Positions 20,080-29,372 are shown, numbered from the stretch's first letter. The stretch: 64,000 nucleotides of DNA from Methylorubrum populi (GCA_036946625.1 JAQIIU010000003.1:259961-323960), one strand, 5' to 3'. Notes: generated from the sequence alone by a model not told the origin. Made by a program: numbers and translations.

Positions 20080-21144
20080 TCAGCCCGGGCGCGCCAGCAC
20101 CGCACCGCCCGGGCGCCGGGCGGTGCGGTGCATCGGCCCCAGTGCGTGGGCCTGGGCGATGTTGTCGTAGAACTGGCGTGCGCTCTCGGCCCAGGTGTAG
20201 CGCAGCGCCTCCGCCCGGCAGCGCGCCCGCGGAACCTGAAGCGCGGCGAGCGCCGCCGCGCGCAGATCCATGTCGAGGGCGCCGGCGCCGGTGCCGCCGA
20301 TCACGTCGAGGGGGCCGGTGACGGGGAAGGCCGCGACCGGCAGGCCGGAGGCCAGGGCTTCGAGCAGCACGATGCCGAAGGTGTCGGTCAGGCTCGGAAA
20401 CACGAAGGCGTCGGCGCTGGCATAGACCCGCGCCAGCGCCTCGCCGGTCATCGCGCCGAGGAAATGCGCGTCCGGCGCCAGCGCCTGGAGCCGGGCCCGG
20501 TCCGGCCCGCCGCCGACCACGACCTTGGAGCCCGGCAGGTCGAGGGAGAGGAAGGCGGCGAGGTTTTTTTCCACCGCCAGCCGCCCCACCGAGAGGAAGA
20601 TCGGCCGGGGCAGGCCGGAGAGGGCGTCCTCCTCGCGCGGGCGGAACAGGTCGGTGTCGACGCCCCGGGTCCAGCGCATCAGCCGGGTGAAGCCGCGCCC
20701 CGTCAGTTCCCGTTCCAGCGAGGGCGTGCTGACCATGGTGCCGCTCGCCGCCGCGTGGAAGCGGCGCAGCCACGCGTAGCTCCAGGCCTCCGGCACCGGC
20801 GCCCGGGCGGCGAGGTATTCGGGAAAGCGGGTGTGGTAGCTCGTGGTGAAGGCGTGGCCGAGCGACAGGCAGGCGGCGCGCACGGCGTGGCCGATCGGCC
20901 CCTCGGTGGCGATGTGCACATGGGTCGGCGCGAGCCGCTTCCAGCGCTCCAGCACCCGGCCGCGGGTGGCCAGCGAGAGCCGGATCTCGGAATAGCCCGG
21001 CATCGGCAGGGACGCGAAATCGGCCGGCGTCAGCATCCGCGGCTCGACGCCGAGCCCGGCGGCGGCCTCGGCCATGCGCTCGACGGAGCGCACCACGCCG
21101 TTGACCTGCGGGTGCCACGCATCGGTGGCGAGCAGCAGCCTCAT
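20080..21144 (-). CDS. Glycosyltransferase family 4 protein
   Basis: A 354-residue GT-B glycosyltransferase. It starts MRLLLATDAWHPQVNGVVRS, the form seen in MgtA/SqdX-like lipid mannosyl- or glycosyltransferases, and has the C-terminal nucleotide-sugar site FVFPSLTDTFGIVLLEALASG, including the conserved Glu pair of the EX7E motif. It is 37 bp from an LpxH-like phosphoesterase gene on the same strand; together they suggest membrane glycolipid or lipid A work. Donor and acceptor cannot be read from sequence. Confidence 0.88.
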   Translation of the reverse strand: MRLLLATDAWHPQVNGVVRSVERMAEAAAGLGVEPRMLTPADFASLPMPGYSEIRLSLATRGRVLERWKRLAPTHVHIATEGPIGHAVRAACLSLGHAFTTSYHTRFPEYLAARAPVPEAWSYAWLRRFHAAASGTMVSTPSLERELTGRGFTRLMRWTRGVDTDLFRPREEDALSGLPRPIFLSVGRLAVEKNLAAFLSLDLPGSKVVVGGGPDRARLQALAPDAHFLGAMTGEALARVYASADAFVFPSLTDTFGIVLLEALASGLPVAAFPVTGPLDVIGGTGAGALDMDLRAAALAALQVPRARCRAEALRYTWAESARQFYDNIAQAHALGPMHRTARRPGGAVLARPG

Positions 21145-21181
21145 GGGGATTTCCGTATGGGGATTTACCGTGAACTCGGCC

Positions 21182-21994
21182 TCAGGCGACGGCGCGGCGG
21201 ATTTCGGGCTCGTAGGCCTCCGCCGCGCGGCGTTCGCGCAGCATGGCGGGGTAGTGCAGCACCTCCATGCGGCCGTCGTAATGCTCGACGATGCCGGTGC
21301 AGGATTCCACCCAGTCGCCGGTGTTGAGGTAGGTCAGCCCCTCGACCTCGCGGTGGGCGGCGTGGTGGATATGGCCGCAGATGACGCCGTCCGCTCCCTG
21401 GCGCCGGGCTTCCGTGGCGAGGAAGGCCTCGAACTGGCCGATGAAGTTGACCGCGTTCTTCACCTTCAGCTTCGCCCAGGCCGAGAGCGACCAGTAGGCG
21501 AGACCGAGGCGGCGGCGCACCCGGTTGACCACGGTGTTGACGGTGAGCGCCGAGGTGTAGGCCCAGTCGCCCAGATGGGCGAGCCACTTGGAATGGCGCA
21601 CCACCATGTCGAACTGGTCGCCGTGGATCACGAGATAGCGCTTGCCGTCGGCCGCGACGTGGACCCGGCTGTCGGCGATCTCGATGCCGCCGAAGGTCAT
21701 GCCGATATAGTCGCGCAGGAACTCGTCGTGGTTGCCGGGCACGTAGACGACGTGGGCGCCCTTGCGCACCTTGCGCAGCAGCTTCTGCACCACGTCGTTG
21801 TGCGCCTGAGGCCAGTACCAGCCCGAGCGGAGCTGCCAGCCGTCGACGATGTCGCCGACGAGGTAGATCGTGTCGGCATCGACCTCGCGCAGGAAATCGA
21901 GCAGCAGGGCCGCCTGGCATCCCTTGGTGCCGAGATGGAGATCGGACAGGAACAGCGTCCGAACGCGGATGGTCGATTCCGGATCCTGTGACAC
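21182..21994 (-). CDS. LpxH-like metallophosphoesterase (UDP-2,3-diacylglucosamine diphosphatase family)
   Basis: A 270-residue calcineurin-like phosphoesterase with all metal-binding blocks in order: FLSDLHLG, GDIVDGW, PGNHDE, IHGDQFD and CGHIHH. Family members hydrolyse UDP-2,3-diacylglucosamine in lipid A synthesis, though the alphaproteobacterial relatives are often involved in other envelope glycolipids. GTG at 21994 is chosen as start because ggagg lies just upstream; an ATG at 22048 would add 18 residues with no good ribosome site. Confidence 0.85.
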   Translation of the reverse strand: MSQDPESTIRVRTLFLSDLHLGTKGCQAALLLDFLREVDADTIYLVGDIVDGWQLRSGWYWPQAHNDVVQKLLRKVRKGAHVVYVPGNHDEFLRDYIGMTFGGIEIADSRVHVAADGKRYLVIHGDQFDMVVRHSKWLAHLGDWAYTSALTVNTVVNRVRRRLGLAYWSLSAWAKLKVKNAVNFIGQFEAFLATEARRQGADGVICGHIHHAAHREVEGLTYLNTGDWVESCTGIVEHYDGRMEVLHYPAMLRERRAAEAYEPEIRRAVA

Positions 21995-22634
21995 GGGCGC
22001 CTCCGGCTCCTCACAACCGCATCGCGACGGGGAAGAGCCAAATCGCATTCCGATCTCAGTTTGATGACGGCGACGGGAACCATCCTGCCGCCCGTCTGCG
22101 CCGGACGGCGCACGTCAGCCCCCGGACAGCCGCCTGCCGCAGGGGGTGCCTGCGGGCCGTGCATGCGAAAATCTTTTTGTTTTTCAATTCAGTTTTTTCC
22201 GTTTTCCATTCCCCGGCCGGGGAGGCATAACGGCGGCCAAGGTCTTTTTGCCGCGTGCGCCTCTCCGTGCGCGGCAGCGTCCGGCAGAGGCGCGGAACGG
22301 CCGGGCACGGATGGGAGCGCTGGACAATCGGCGGAAGCGCGCTTGAAGGCCGCGCGAAGCTGACGCATCGAGGGTTCGATCCTCTGGAGGCGACCGGCGT
22401 GGCTGCACGCGCCGCGACGCGGGCGGCGCCACGGCCGTTTCGCCGCTCCGGGACGGTTCAACGATCCGACATCGCGATGGTATGGTCCCGGCCGGCGGGA
22501 GGCCGTCTCGCGCGCGGGCGGCTGAGGTCTCGAGGACGTTTCACGGCGGGCGCCCGCCCGCCATCAGGATCGGGTGGGATCGCGGCCGCGAAGGGCCGGC
22601 CCGCCCGCAACGACGTAGACTGGAGGAACCTTTC
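21995..22634 (+). promoter_or_regulatory. Long leader and control region upstream of the serine-cycle block
   Basis: A 640-bp gap with no convincing gene. It contains an unusual AT-rich tract at 22168-22215 with runs of five and six T, then the palindrome ccccggccgggg (22211-22222). A ribosome site ggagg (22622-22626) precedes sga. In M. extorquens AM1 the LysR-type regulator QscR is known to control sga transcription, so its site is expected here, but I could not identify a clear T-N11-A pair among many possibilities. Confidence 0.5.
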
Positions 22635-23843
22635 ATGGCGGCAACGAGACGTCCGGGACGCAACCACCTGTTCGTTCCCGGCCCGACCAACATCCCGGAC
22701 CGGGTGATGCGCGCCATGATGGTGCAGTCCGAGGATCACCGCTCGGTCGATTTCCCCGCGCTGACGAAGCCGCTGTTCGAGGACACCAAGCGGGTGTTCG
22801 GCTCGACCGACGGCACGATCTTCCTGTTCCCGGCCTCCGGCACCGGCATCTGGGAATCGGCGCTGACCAACACCCTCGCCCGCGGCGACAAGGTCCTGGC
22901 CGCCCGCTTCGGCCAGTTCAGCCACCTCTGGATCGACATGGCCCAGCGCCTCGGCCTCGACGTGATCGTCCAGGAGGAGGAGTGGGGCACCGGCGCCAAG
23001 CCCGAGAAGATCGAGGAGGCCCTGCGCGCCGACAAGGACCGCGAGATCAAGGCCGTCATGGTGGTCCACAACGAGACCGCCACCGGCGTGACCTCGAACA
23101 TCGGCGCCGTGCGCAAGGCGATCGACGCCGCCGGCCACCCGGCCCTGCTGTTCGTCGACGGCGTGTCCTCGATCGGCTCGCTGCCGTTCAAGATGGACGA
23201 GTGGAAGGTCGACTGCGCCATCGCCGGCTCGCAAAAAGGTCTGATGCTGCCCGCCGGCCTCGGCGTGATCTGCGTCAGCCCCAAGGCGCTCAAGGCGGCG
23301 GAAGGCCAGTCCGGCCGCAACGACCGGCTCGCCCGCGTCTACCTCGACTGGGAAGACCACAAGAAGCAGAACCCGGCCGGCTACTTCCCCTACACCCCGC
23401 CGCTGCCGCTGCTCTACGGCCTGCGCGAGGCGCTCGCCTGCCTGTTCGAGGAGGGGCTGGAGAACGTCTACCACCGCCACGCCGTGCTCGGCGAGGCGAC
23501 CCGCCAGGCGGTCGCGGCCTGGGGCCTGAAGACCTGCGCCAAGTCGCCGGAATGGAACTCCGACACCGTCACCGCCATCCTGGTGCCCGAGGGTGTGGAC
23601 GCGGCCAAGATCATCAGGCACGCCTTCGTGCGCTACAACCTCGCGCTCGGCGCCGGCCTGTCCCAGGTCGCGGGCAAGGTGTTCCGCATCGGCCATGTCG
23701 GCGACCTGAACGAACTCTCGCTGCTCGGCGCCATCGCCGGTGCCGAGATGTCGCTCATCGACAACGGCGTGAACGTGACGCCGGGCTCGGGCGTGGCCGC
23801 CGCCGCCAGCTACCTGCGCGAGCACCCCCTCTCGAAGTCCTGA
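22635..23843 (+). CDS. sga: Serine-glyoxylate aminotransferase
   Basis: Key serine-cycle enzyme: transfers the amino group of serine to glyoxylate, giving hydroxypyruvate and glycine. The 402-residue protein is a class V PLP aminotransferase. The N-terminus FVPGPTNIPDRVMRAM and the PLP lysine Lys201 in AGSQKGLMLPAGLG are clear, as is HNETATGVTSNIG. The start at 22635 follows a strong ggagg. It is the first gene of the cluster and lies 235 bp upstream of hprA, whose product uses hydroxypyruvate. Confidence 0.97.
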   Translation: MAATRRPGRNHLFVPGPTNIPDRVMRAMMVQSEDHRSVDFPALTKPLFEDTKRVFGSTDGTIFLFPASGTGIWESALTNTLARGDKVLAARFGQFSHLWIDMAQRLGLDVIVQEEEWGTGAKPEKIEEALRADKDREIKAVMVVHNETATGVTSNIGAVRKAIDAAGHPALLFVDGVSSIGSLPFKMDEWKVDCAIAGSQKGLMLPAGLGVICVSPKALKAAEGQSGRNDRLARVYLDWEDHKKQNPAGYFPYTPPLPLLYGLREALACLFEEGLENVYHRHAVLGEATRQAVAAWGLKTCAKSPEWNSDTVTAILVPEGVDAAKIIRHAFVRYNLALGAGLSQVAGKVFRIGHVGDLNELSLLGAIAGAEMSLIDNGVNVTPGSGVAAAASYLREHPLSKS

Positions 23844-23854
23844 TTTTTTGGGCC

Positions 23855-23879
23855 GCGGCGCCGGTTCCAACGGCGCCGC
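23855..23879. repeat. Hairpin just after sga
   Basis: Nine-bp arms gcggcgccg and cggcgccgc around loop gttccaa, 11 bp after the sga stop. A run of six T precedes rather than follows it, so it is unlikely to be an intrinsic terminator; it could stabilise the sga mRNA end. Confidence 0.55.
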
Positions 23880-23980
23880 TTCCGCTCAATATAAGAACGG
23901 CGCCCCGCGGAACGTCCGGCTTGCCGGCCCGTCTCGCGGGAGACGCGTCAAAGCAGGTTGAGGAAACGGGGCCGGCGTGA

Positions 23981-24044
23981 AGTGCCTCGCAAAACTCCCG
24001 GTCACGGACCGTTCTCGCTGCGGCGAGCGTTTTGCGAGAGACAC
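23981..24044. repeat. Inverted-repeat element family E, copy 2
   Basis: Arms agtgcctcgcaaaactcccg (23981-24000) and cgttttgcgagagacac (24028-24044) pair around a GC-rich loop. The same element lies at 11301-11379. It occupies the sga-hprA gap, ending 34 bp before the hprA start. Confidence 0.7.
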
Positions 24045-24078
24045 GATCGCCCGCCGGTCGATCCGGAAGGGGTCCAGA

Positions 24079-25023
24079 ATGACAAGGAAAGTCGTCTTCC
24101 TCGATCGCGAGTCGCTCGACGCGACGGTGCGCGAATTCAGCTTCCCGCACGCGTACGAGGAATACGAGTCGACCTGGACGCCGGAGGAGACCGTCGAGCG
24201 CCTTCGGGGCGCCGAGATCGCGATCATCAACAAGGTGCCGATGCGCGCCGACACGCTGAAACGGCTTCCCGACCTGAAGCTGATCGCGGTGGCCGCCACG
24301 GGCACGGACGTCGTCGACAAGGCCGCCGCCAAGGCGCAGGGGGTCACGGTCGTCAACATCCGCAACTACGCCTTCAACACGGTCCCCGAGCACGTCGTGG
24401 GCCTGATGTTCGCGCTGCGCCGGGCGATCGTCCCTTACGCCAATTCCGTGCGCCGGGGGGATTGGAACAAGTCGACCCAGTTCTGCTACTTCGACTACCC
24501 GATCCACGACATCGCCGGCTCGACGCTCGGCATCATCGGCTACGGGGCGCTCGGCAAGTCGATCGCCAAGCGGGCCGAGGCGCTCGGCATGACGGTGCTG
24601 GCCTACGACGTGTTCCCGCAGGACGGGCTCGTCGATCTCGACACGATCCTCACCCGGTCCGACGTCATCACGCTCCACGTGCCGCTCACCCCCGACACCC
24701 GCAACATGATCGGGGCCGACGAGCTCAGGAAGATGAAGCGCTCGGCGATCCTCATCAACACGGCCCGCGGCGGGCTCGTGGACGAGGCGGCCCTCCTCCA
24801 GGCGCTCAAGGACGGCACCATCGGCGGCGCCGGCTTCGACGTGGTGGCCCAGGAGCCGCCGAAGGACGGCAACATCCTGTGCGAGGCCGACCTGCCGAAC
24901 CTGATCGTCACCCCGCACGTGGCCTGGGCGAGCAAGGAGGCGATGCAGATCCTCGCCGACCAGCTCGTGGACAACATCGAGGCGTACGTGGCGGGCAAGC
25001 CGCAGAACGTCGTCGAGGCGTAG
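24079..25023 (+). CDS. hprA: Hydroxypyruvate reductase (NADH-dependent glycerate dehydrogenase)
   Basis: Reduces hydroxypyruvate to D-glycerate in the serine cycle. The 314-residue protein is a D-2-hydroxyacid dehydrogenase with the NAD-binding motif GIIGYGALGKSIA near residue 150 and the catalytic Arg, Glu and His in NTARGGLVDE, VVAQEPP and TPHVAW. The start at 24079 follows gaagggg. Family E repeat lies upstream and a family C repeat downstream. Confidence 0.97.
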   Translation: MTRKVVFLDRESLDATVREFSFPHAYEEYESTWTPEETVERLRGAEIAIINKVPMRADTLKRLPDLKLIAVAATGTDVVDKAAAKAQGVTVVNIRNYAFNTVPEHVVGLMFALRRAIVPYANSVRRGDWNKSTQFCYFDYPIHDIAGSTLGIIGYGALGKSIAKRAEALGMTVLAYDVFPQDGLVDLDTILTRSDVITLHVPLTPDTRNMIGADELRKMKRSAILINTARGGLVDEAALLQALKDGTIGGAGFDVVAQEPPKDGNILCEADLPNLIVTPHVAWASKEAMQILADQLVDNIEAYVAGKPQNVVEA

Positions 25024-25050
25024 ACCCTTCGGGTCTCCCACCCATACGCC

Positions 25051-25155
25051 TCATCCTGAGGTGCCGCGAAGCGGCCTCGAAGGATCCTCCAGATCCCGCG
25101 GCGATCCCTGGAGCACCCTTCGAGGCCTCCGCTTCGCGAAGGCACCTCAGGATGA
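25051..25155. repeat. Repeat family C element, copy 1 (hprA-mtdA gap)
   Basis: An imperfect inverted repeat of about 105 bp. It begins tcatcctgaggtgccgcgaa and ends with the complement caggatga, with ctcgaaggatcctcc-type sequence inside each arm. Copies 2 and 3 are at 26986-27093 and 29413-29520. Transcribed through, it would form a long hairpin. Confidence 0.8.
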
Positions 25156-25292
25156 GGGAGAGGGTGGGATCATCCGGGTGAACGAAGTTTCGACGGCCGT
25201 CGCCGCGGCGACAGGCGCCAAGCCACCCCCAAGCCACCCCTATGAAGCGGTCGTGCTCTCATCCGCGCGGCCAGCCAACAGCCAGAGGCGAA

Positions 25293-26159
25293 ATGACCAA
25301 GAAGCTTCTCTTCCTGTTCGACACCGATGCGGTTCCGAGCGTGTTCGACACGGTCGTCGGCTACGACGGCGGCGCCGACCACATCACCGGCTACGGCGAC
25401 GTGACGACGGACAACGTGGGCGCGCTGGTGGACGGCACGATCTACACCCGCGGCGGCTCGGAGAAGAAGTCGACCGCGATCTTCGTCGGCGGCGGCGACA
25501 TGGCCGCGGGCGAGGCGGTGTTCGAGGCGGTCAAGAAGCGCTTCTTCGGTCCCTTCCGCGTCTCGACCATGCTCGATTCGAACGGCTCCAACACCACGGC
25601 CGCGGCGGGCGTCGCCCTCGTCGTCAAGGCGGCCGGCGGTTCGGTCCAGGGCAAGAAGGCGGTCGTGCTCGCCGGCACCGGCCCGGTCGGCATGCGCTCG
25701 GCGGCGCTGCTCGCCAAGGAGGGCGCCGAGGTGATCCTCGCCGCCCGCCAGCTCGACCGGGCGCAAGGGGCGGCGGATGCCGTGAACAAGCGCTTCGGCG
25801 TCAACGTGACGGCCGCCGCCACGCCGGACGAAGCGTCCCGCGTCGCCATCGTCAAGGGCCGGAACCTGATCTTCTCGGCCGGTGCCATCGGCATCGAGCT
25901 GCTTCCCGAATCCGGATGGAAGGACGAGGCGAGCGTCGAGATCGTGGCCGACTACAACGCCCAGCCCCCGCTCGGCTTCGGCGGCATCGACGCCATGGAC
26001 AAGGCGCGTGAGCGCCACGGCAAGAAAGCGTTCGGTGCCCTCGGCATCGGCGGCCTGAAGCTCAAGCTGCACCGCGCCTGCATCGCCAAGCTGTTCGAAT
26101 CGACCGAAGGCGTGTTCGACGCCGAGGAGATCTACGCGCTCGCCAAGGACATGGCCTGA
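25293..26159 (+). CDS. mtdA: NADP-dependent methylene-tetrahydrofolate/methylene-tetrahydromethanopterin dehydrogenase
   Basis: MtdA oxidises or, in C1 assimilation, makes methylene-H4F with NADP(H), linking formate-derived C1 units to the serine cycle. The 288-residue protein starts MTKKLLFLFDTDAVPSVFDT and has the dinucleotide-binding motif VVLAGTGPVGMRSAALLAKEG at about residues 128-148. Sequence and length match the characterised Methylobacterium enzyme as I know it. The start at 25293 follows agaggcg. fchA begins 45 bp downstream. Confidence 0.97.
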   Translation: MTKKLLFLFDTDAVPSVFDTVVGYDGGADHITGYGDVTTDNVGALVDGTIYTRGGSEKKSTAIFVGGGDMAAGEAVFEAVKKRFFGPFRVSTMLDSNGSNTTAAAGVALVVKAAGGSVQGKKAVVLAGTGPVGMRSAALLAKEGAEVILAARQLDRAQGAADAVNKRFGVNVTAAATPDEASRVAIVKGRNLIFSAGAIGIELLPESGWKDEASVEIVADYNAQPPLGFGGIDAMDKARERHGKKAFGALGIGGLKLKLHRACIAKLFESTEGVFDAEEIYALAKDMA

Positions 26160-26204
26160 CGGCGCGTCGCCCACTTCAAACAAGAACTGCGAGGGGAGGG
26201 ACCC

Positions 26205-26831
26205 ATGGCCGCGAACGAGACGATCGAAACATTCCTCGACGGTCTGGCGAGCTCGGCGCCCACCCCCGGCGGCGGCGGTGCCGCCGCGATTTCCGGCGCC
26301 ATGGGCGCGGCACTGGTGTCGATGGTGTGCAACCTCACCATCGGCAAGAAGAAGTACGCCGAGGTCGAGGCCGACCTGAGGCAGGTGCTGGAGAAGTCGG
26401 AAGGCCTGCGCAGGACGCTGACCGGCATGATCGCCGACGACGTGGAAGCATTCGACGCGGTGATGGGCGCCTACGGGCTGCCGAAGGACACCGACGAGGA
26501 GAAGGCCGCCCGCGCCCGGAAGATCCAGGAAGCGCTCAAGACGGCGACCGACGTGCCGCTCGCCTGCTGCCGCGTCTGCCGCGCGGTGATCGATCTGGCC
26601 GAGATCGTCGCCGAGAAGGGCAATCTCAACGTGATCTCGGATGCCGGCGTCGCGGTGCTCTCGGCCTATGCCGGTCTGCGCTCGGCCGCACTCAACGTCT
26701 ACGTCAACGCCAAGGGCCTGGACGACCGCGCCTTCGCCGAGGAGCGGCTGAAGGAACTGGAGACCCTGCTGGGCGAGGCCGGCACGCTCAACGAGCGCGT
26801 CTACGAGACCGTGAAGGCCAAGGTGAACTGA
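26205..26831 (+). CDS. fchA: Methenyl-tetrahydrofolate cyclohydrolase
   Basis: Interconverts methenyl-H4F and 10-formyl-H4F, the step beside MtdA. The 208-residue protein belongs to the cyclodeaminase/cyclohydrolase (FTCD-C) family: SSAPTPGGGGAAAISGAMGA at the N-terminus and NLNVISDAGVAVLSAYAGLR in the C-terminal half. The ribosome site gaggggaggg is strong. After it the gap to mtkA carries two repeat elements, and a second promoter probably drives mtkA. Confidence 0.97.
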   Translation: MAANETIETFLDGLASSAPTPGGGGAAAISGAMGAALVSMVCNLTIGKKKYAEVEADLRQVLEKSEGLRRTLTGMIADDVEAFDAVMGAYGLPKDTDEEKAARARKIQEALKTATDVPLACCRVCRAVIDLAEIVAEKGNLNVISDAGVAVLSAYAGLRSAALNVYVNAKGLDDRAFAEERLKELETLLGEAGTLNERVYETVKAKVN

Positions 26832-26861
26832 GGCGTTCGGGCGGAACGCTGCGCGTCCCCG

Positions 26862-26962
26862 CCGTCATCGCGAGCGCATGCGAAGCGAGCCAGGGGCGCG
26901 ACCTGTCCGGACAGGGCGGCGTGCTGGATTGCTTCGGCTTCGCCTCGCAAGGACGGAGAGCG
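26862..26962. repeat. Diverged family A fragment after fchA
   Basis: The segment runs gtcatcgcgagcgcatgcgaa and contains the gcgacctgtccggacagg core and cttcgcctcgcaaggacgg end of family A. Terminal atacc/gtat sequences are missing, so it is a partial copy. It directly precedes a family C element. Confidence 0.6.
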
Positions 26963-26985
26963 AATCGCCTCCGTCCAACCCTGAA

Positions 26986-27093
26986 CCTCATCCTGAGGTG
27001 CCGCGAAGCGGCCTCGAAGGATCCTCCGGCAGCCGCGCGATTTCTGGAGGATCCTTCGAGGCCTACGCTGCGCTCCGGCACCTCAGGATGAGG
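26986..27093. repeat. Repeat family C element, copy 2 (fchA-mtkA gap)
   Basis: Begins cctcatcctgaggtgccgcg and ends cctcaggatgagg. The arms contain ggatcctcc and ggaggatcc with ttcgaggc, so a hairpin of roughly 45-bp imperfect arms can form. Confidence 0.8.
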
Positions 27094-27287
27094 TGAGGGT
27101 TGGGACGAACGTCGCCGTGATCCGTGCCCGCGCCGAGCGATCCGCAGTTTGGAAGCCCGCTAAGTCTCTGGGCGGCAAGCAAACTGAAGCCAAAAACAAG
27201 AAAAAATTGAGAGCCGACCCGCTTCCCGAAAAGTAATTTTTCCGCGAAGGTCGGCCCAACAAGAACGGAAACGCGAAGGAGGTCTCG
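27094..27287 (+). promoter_or_regulatory. A-rich leader upstream of mtkA, probable second serine-cycle promoter
   Basis: Unusual A/T-rich stretch at about 27180-27245 (runs aaaaacaagaaaaaattg and aatttttcc) in otherwise GC-rich DNA. A 7-bp inverted repeat gccgacc (27213-27219)/ggtcggc (27249-27255) encloses it. The strong ribosome site aaggaggt lies at the 3' end. In M. extorquens the mtkA-mtkB-ppc-mcl genes are reported as a transcription unit under QscR, which fits a promoter here; I could not pin the -10/-35. Confidence 0.5.
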
Positions 27288-28460
27288 ATGGACGTTCACG
27301 AGTATCAGGCCAAGGAGCTGCTCGCGAGCTTCGGGGTCGCCGTCCCGAAGGGCGCCGTGGCCTTCAGCCCGGACCAGGCGGTCTACGCCGCGACCGAACT
27401 CGGCGGCTCGTTCTGGGCGGTGAAGGCTCAGATCCACGCCGGCGCCCGCGGCAAGGCGGGCGGGATCAAGCTCTGCCGCACCTACAACGAAGTGCGCGAC
27501 GCCGCCCGCGACCTGCTGGGAAAACGCCTCGTGACGCTCCAGACCGGGCCGGACGGCAAGCCGGTGCAGCGGGTCTACGTCGAGACCGCCGACCCGTTCG
27601 AGCGCGAACTCTATCTCGGCTACGTGCTGGACCGGAAGGCCGAACGCGTGCGCGTCATCGCCAGCCAGCGCGGCGGCATGGACATCGAGGAGATCGCCGC
27701 CAAGGAGCCGGAGGCGCTGATCCAGGTGGTGGTCGAGCCGGCGGTCGGCCTGCAGCAGTTCCAGGCCCGCGAGATCGCCTTCCAATTGGGCCTCAACATC
27801 AAGCAGGTCTCGGCGGCGGTGAAGACCATCATGAACGCCTACCGGGCGTTCCGCGACTGCGACGGCACCATGCTGGAGATCAACCCCCTCGTCGTCACCA
27901 AGGACGACCGGGTGCTGGCGCTCGACGCCAAGATGTCCTTCGACGACAACGCCCTGTTCCGCCGCCGCAACATCGCCGACATGCACGACCCGTCGCAAGG
28001 CGATCCCCGCGAGGCCCAGGCCGCCGAGCACAACCTCAGCTATATCGGGCTGGAGGGCGAGATCGGCTGCATCGTCAACGGCGCCGGGCTCGCCATGGCG
28101 ACCATGGACATGATCAAGCACGCGGGCGGCGAGCCGGCGAATTTCCTGGACGTGGGCGGCGGTGCCAGCCCGGACCGCGTGGCGACGGCCTTCCGCCTCG
28201 TCCTCTCGGACCGCAACGTGAAGGCGATCCTCGTCAACATCTTCGCCGGCATCAACCGCTGCGACTGGGTCGCGGAGGGCGTGGTGAAGGCCGCGCGCGA
28301 GGTGAGGATCGACGTGCCGCTGGTGGTGCGGCTCGCCGGCACGAACGTCGCGGAGGGCCAGAGGATCCTGGCCGAGAGCGGGCTCGACCTCATCACCGCC
28401 GACACCCTGACGGACGCCGCGCGCAAGGCCGTCGAGGCCTGCCACGGCGCCCGGCACTGA
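27288..28460 (+). CDS. mtkA: Malate-CoA ligase (malate thiokinase) beta subunit
   Basis: With MtkB it converts malate, ATP and CoA to malyl-CoA. The 390-residue protein is an ATP-grasp subunit like Suc[21 protein letters not shown] at the start, [15 protein letters not shown] for nucleotide binding near residue 45, [10 protein letters not shown] and the C-terminal ligase domain with [13 protein letters not shown] and [17 protein letters not shown]. It is distinguished from succinyl-CoA synthetase mainly by its place in the serine-cycle cluster. mtkB starts 21 bp downstream. Confidence 0.96.
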   Translation: MDVHEYQAKELLASFGVAVPKGAVAFSPDQAVYAATELGGSFWAVKAQIHAGARGKAGGIKLCRTYNEVRDAARDLLGKRLVTLQTGPDGKPVQRVYVETADPFERELYLGYVLDRKAERVRVIASQRGGMDIEEIAAKEPEALIQVVVEPAVGLQQFQAREIAFQLGLNIKQVSAAVKTIMNAYRAFRDCDGTMLEINPLVVTKDDRVLALDAKMSFDDNALFRRRNIADMHDPSQGDPREAQAAEHNLSYIGLEGEIGCIVNGAGLAMATMDMIKHAGGEPANFLDVGGGASPDRVATAFRLVLSDRNVKAILVNIFAGINRCDWVAEGVVKAAREVRIDVPLVVRLAGTNVAEGQRILAESGLDLITADTLTDAARKAVEACHGARH

Positions 28461-28481
28461 CGAAGGAGAAGGAATCACGCC

Positions 28482-29372
28482 ATGAGCATTCTCATCGACG
28501 AGAAGACCCCGATCCTCGTCCAGGGCATCACCGGCGACAAGGGCACCTTCCACGCGCGTGAAATGATCGCCTACGGCTCGAACGTCGTCGGCGGCGTCAC
28601 GCCCGGCAAGGGCGGCAAGACCCATTGCGGCGTGCCGGTGTTCGACACCGTCAAGGAGGCGGTCGCCGCCACCGGCGCCACCACCTCGATCACCTTCGTG
28701 GCGCCCCCCTTCGCGGCGGACGCGATCATGGAGGCGGCCGATGCCGGCCTGAAGCTCGTCTGCTCGATCACCGACGGCATCCCCGCCCAGGACATGATGC
28801 GGGTGAAGCGCTACCTGCGGCGCTACCCCAAGGACAAGCGCACCATGGTGGTGGGCCCGAACTGCGCCGGCATCGTCTCGCCCGGCAAGTCGATGCTCGG
28901 CATCATGCCCGGCCACATCTACCTGCCCGGCAAGGTCGGCGTGATCTCGCGCTCGGGGACGCTCGGCTACGAGGCGGCGGCGCAGATGAAGGAACTCGGG
29001 ATCGGCATCTCGACCTCCGTCGGCATCGGCGGCGACCCGATCAACGGCTCCTCCTTCCTCGACCATCTCGCCCTGTTCGAGGAGGATCCGGAGACGGAGG
29101 CCGTGCTGATGATCGGCGAGATCGGCGGCCCGCAGGAGGCCGAGGCCTCGGCCTGGATCGAGGAGAACTTTTCGAAGCCCGTGATCGGGTTCGTCGCGGG
29201 CCTCACCGCCCCGAAGGGCCGCCGCATGGGGCACGCCGGCGCGATCATCTCGGCGACCGGCGACAGCGCCGCGGAGAAGGCCGAGATCATGGAGTCCTAC
29301 GGCCTGACCGTCGCGCCCGATCCGGGCTCCTTCGGCCGCACCGTGGCGGACGTTCTCGCCCGCGCGGCCTGA
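28482..29372 (+). CDS. mtkB: Malate-CoA ligase (malate thiokinase) alpha subunit
   Basis: SucD-like CoA-binding subunit of malate thiokinase, 296 residues. It starts MSILIDEKTPILVQGITGDK, has the CoA-binding Rossmann part including VVGGVTPGKGGKTH, and the phosphohistidine His251 in RRMGHAGAI. VGPNCAGIVSPG is the conserved Cys/Asn loop. A good gaaggagaagg ribosome site precedes the start. A family C repeat separates it from ppc. Confidence 0.96.
   Translation: MSILIDEKTPILVQGITGDKGTFHAREMIAYGSNVVGGVTPGKGGKTHCGVPVFDTVKEAVAATGATTSITFVAPPFAADAIMEAADAGLKLVCSITDGIPAQDMMRVKRYLRRYPKDKRTMVVGPNCAGIVSPGKSMLGIMPGHIYLPGKVGVISRSGTLGYEAAAQMKELGIGISTSVGIGGDPINGSSFLDHLALFEEDPETEAVLMIGEIGGPQEAEASAWIEENFSKPVIGFVAGLTAPKGRRMGHAGAIISATGDSAAEKAEIMESYGLTVAPDPGSFGRTVADVLARAA

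Noticed and set aside
22168..22215. AT-rich tract considered as a replication origin or phage attachment site
   Set aside because: No DnaA-box cluster, no repeated ends, no integrase nearby; it fits better as part of a promoter region.
22366..22392. tRNA-like T-arm (gagggttcgatcctct) upstream of sga
   Set aside because: The loop word is right, but the stem has an A-C mismatch and no acceptor, D-arm or anticodon arm can be built from the flanking bases.
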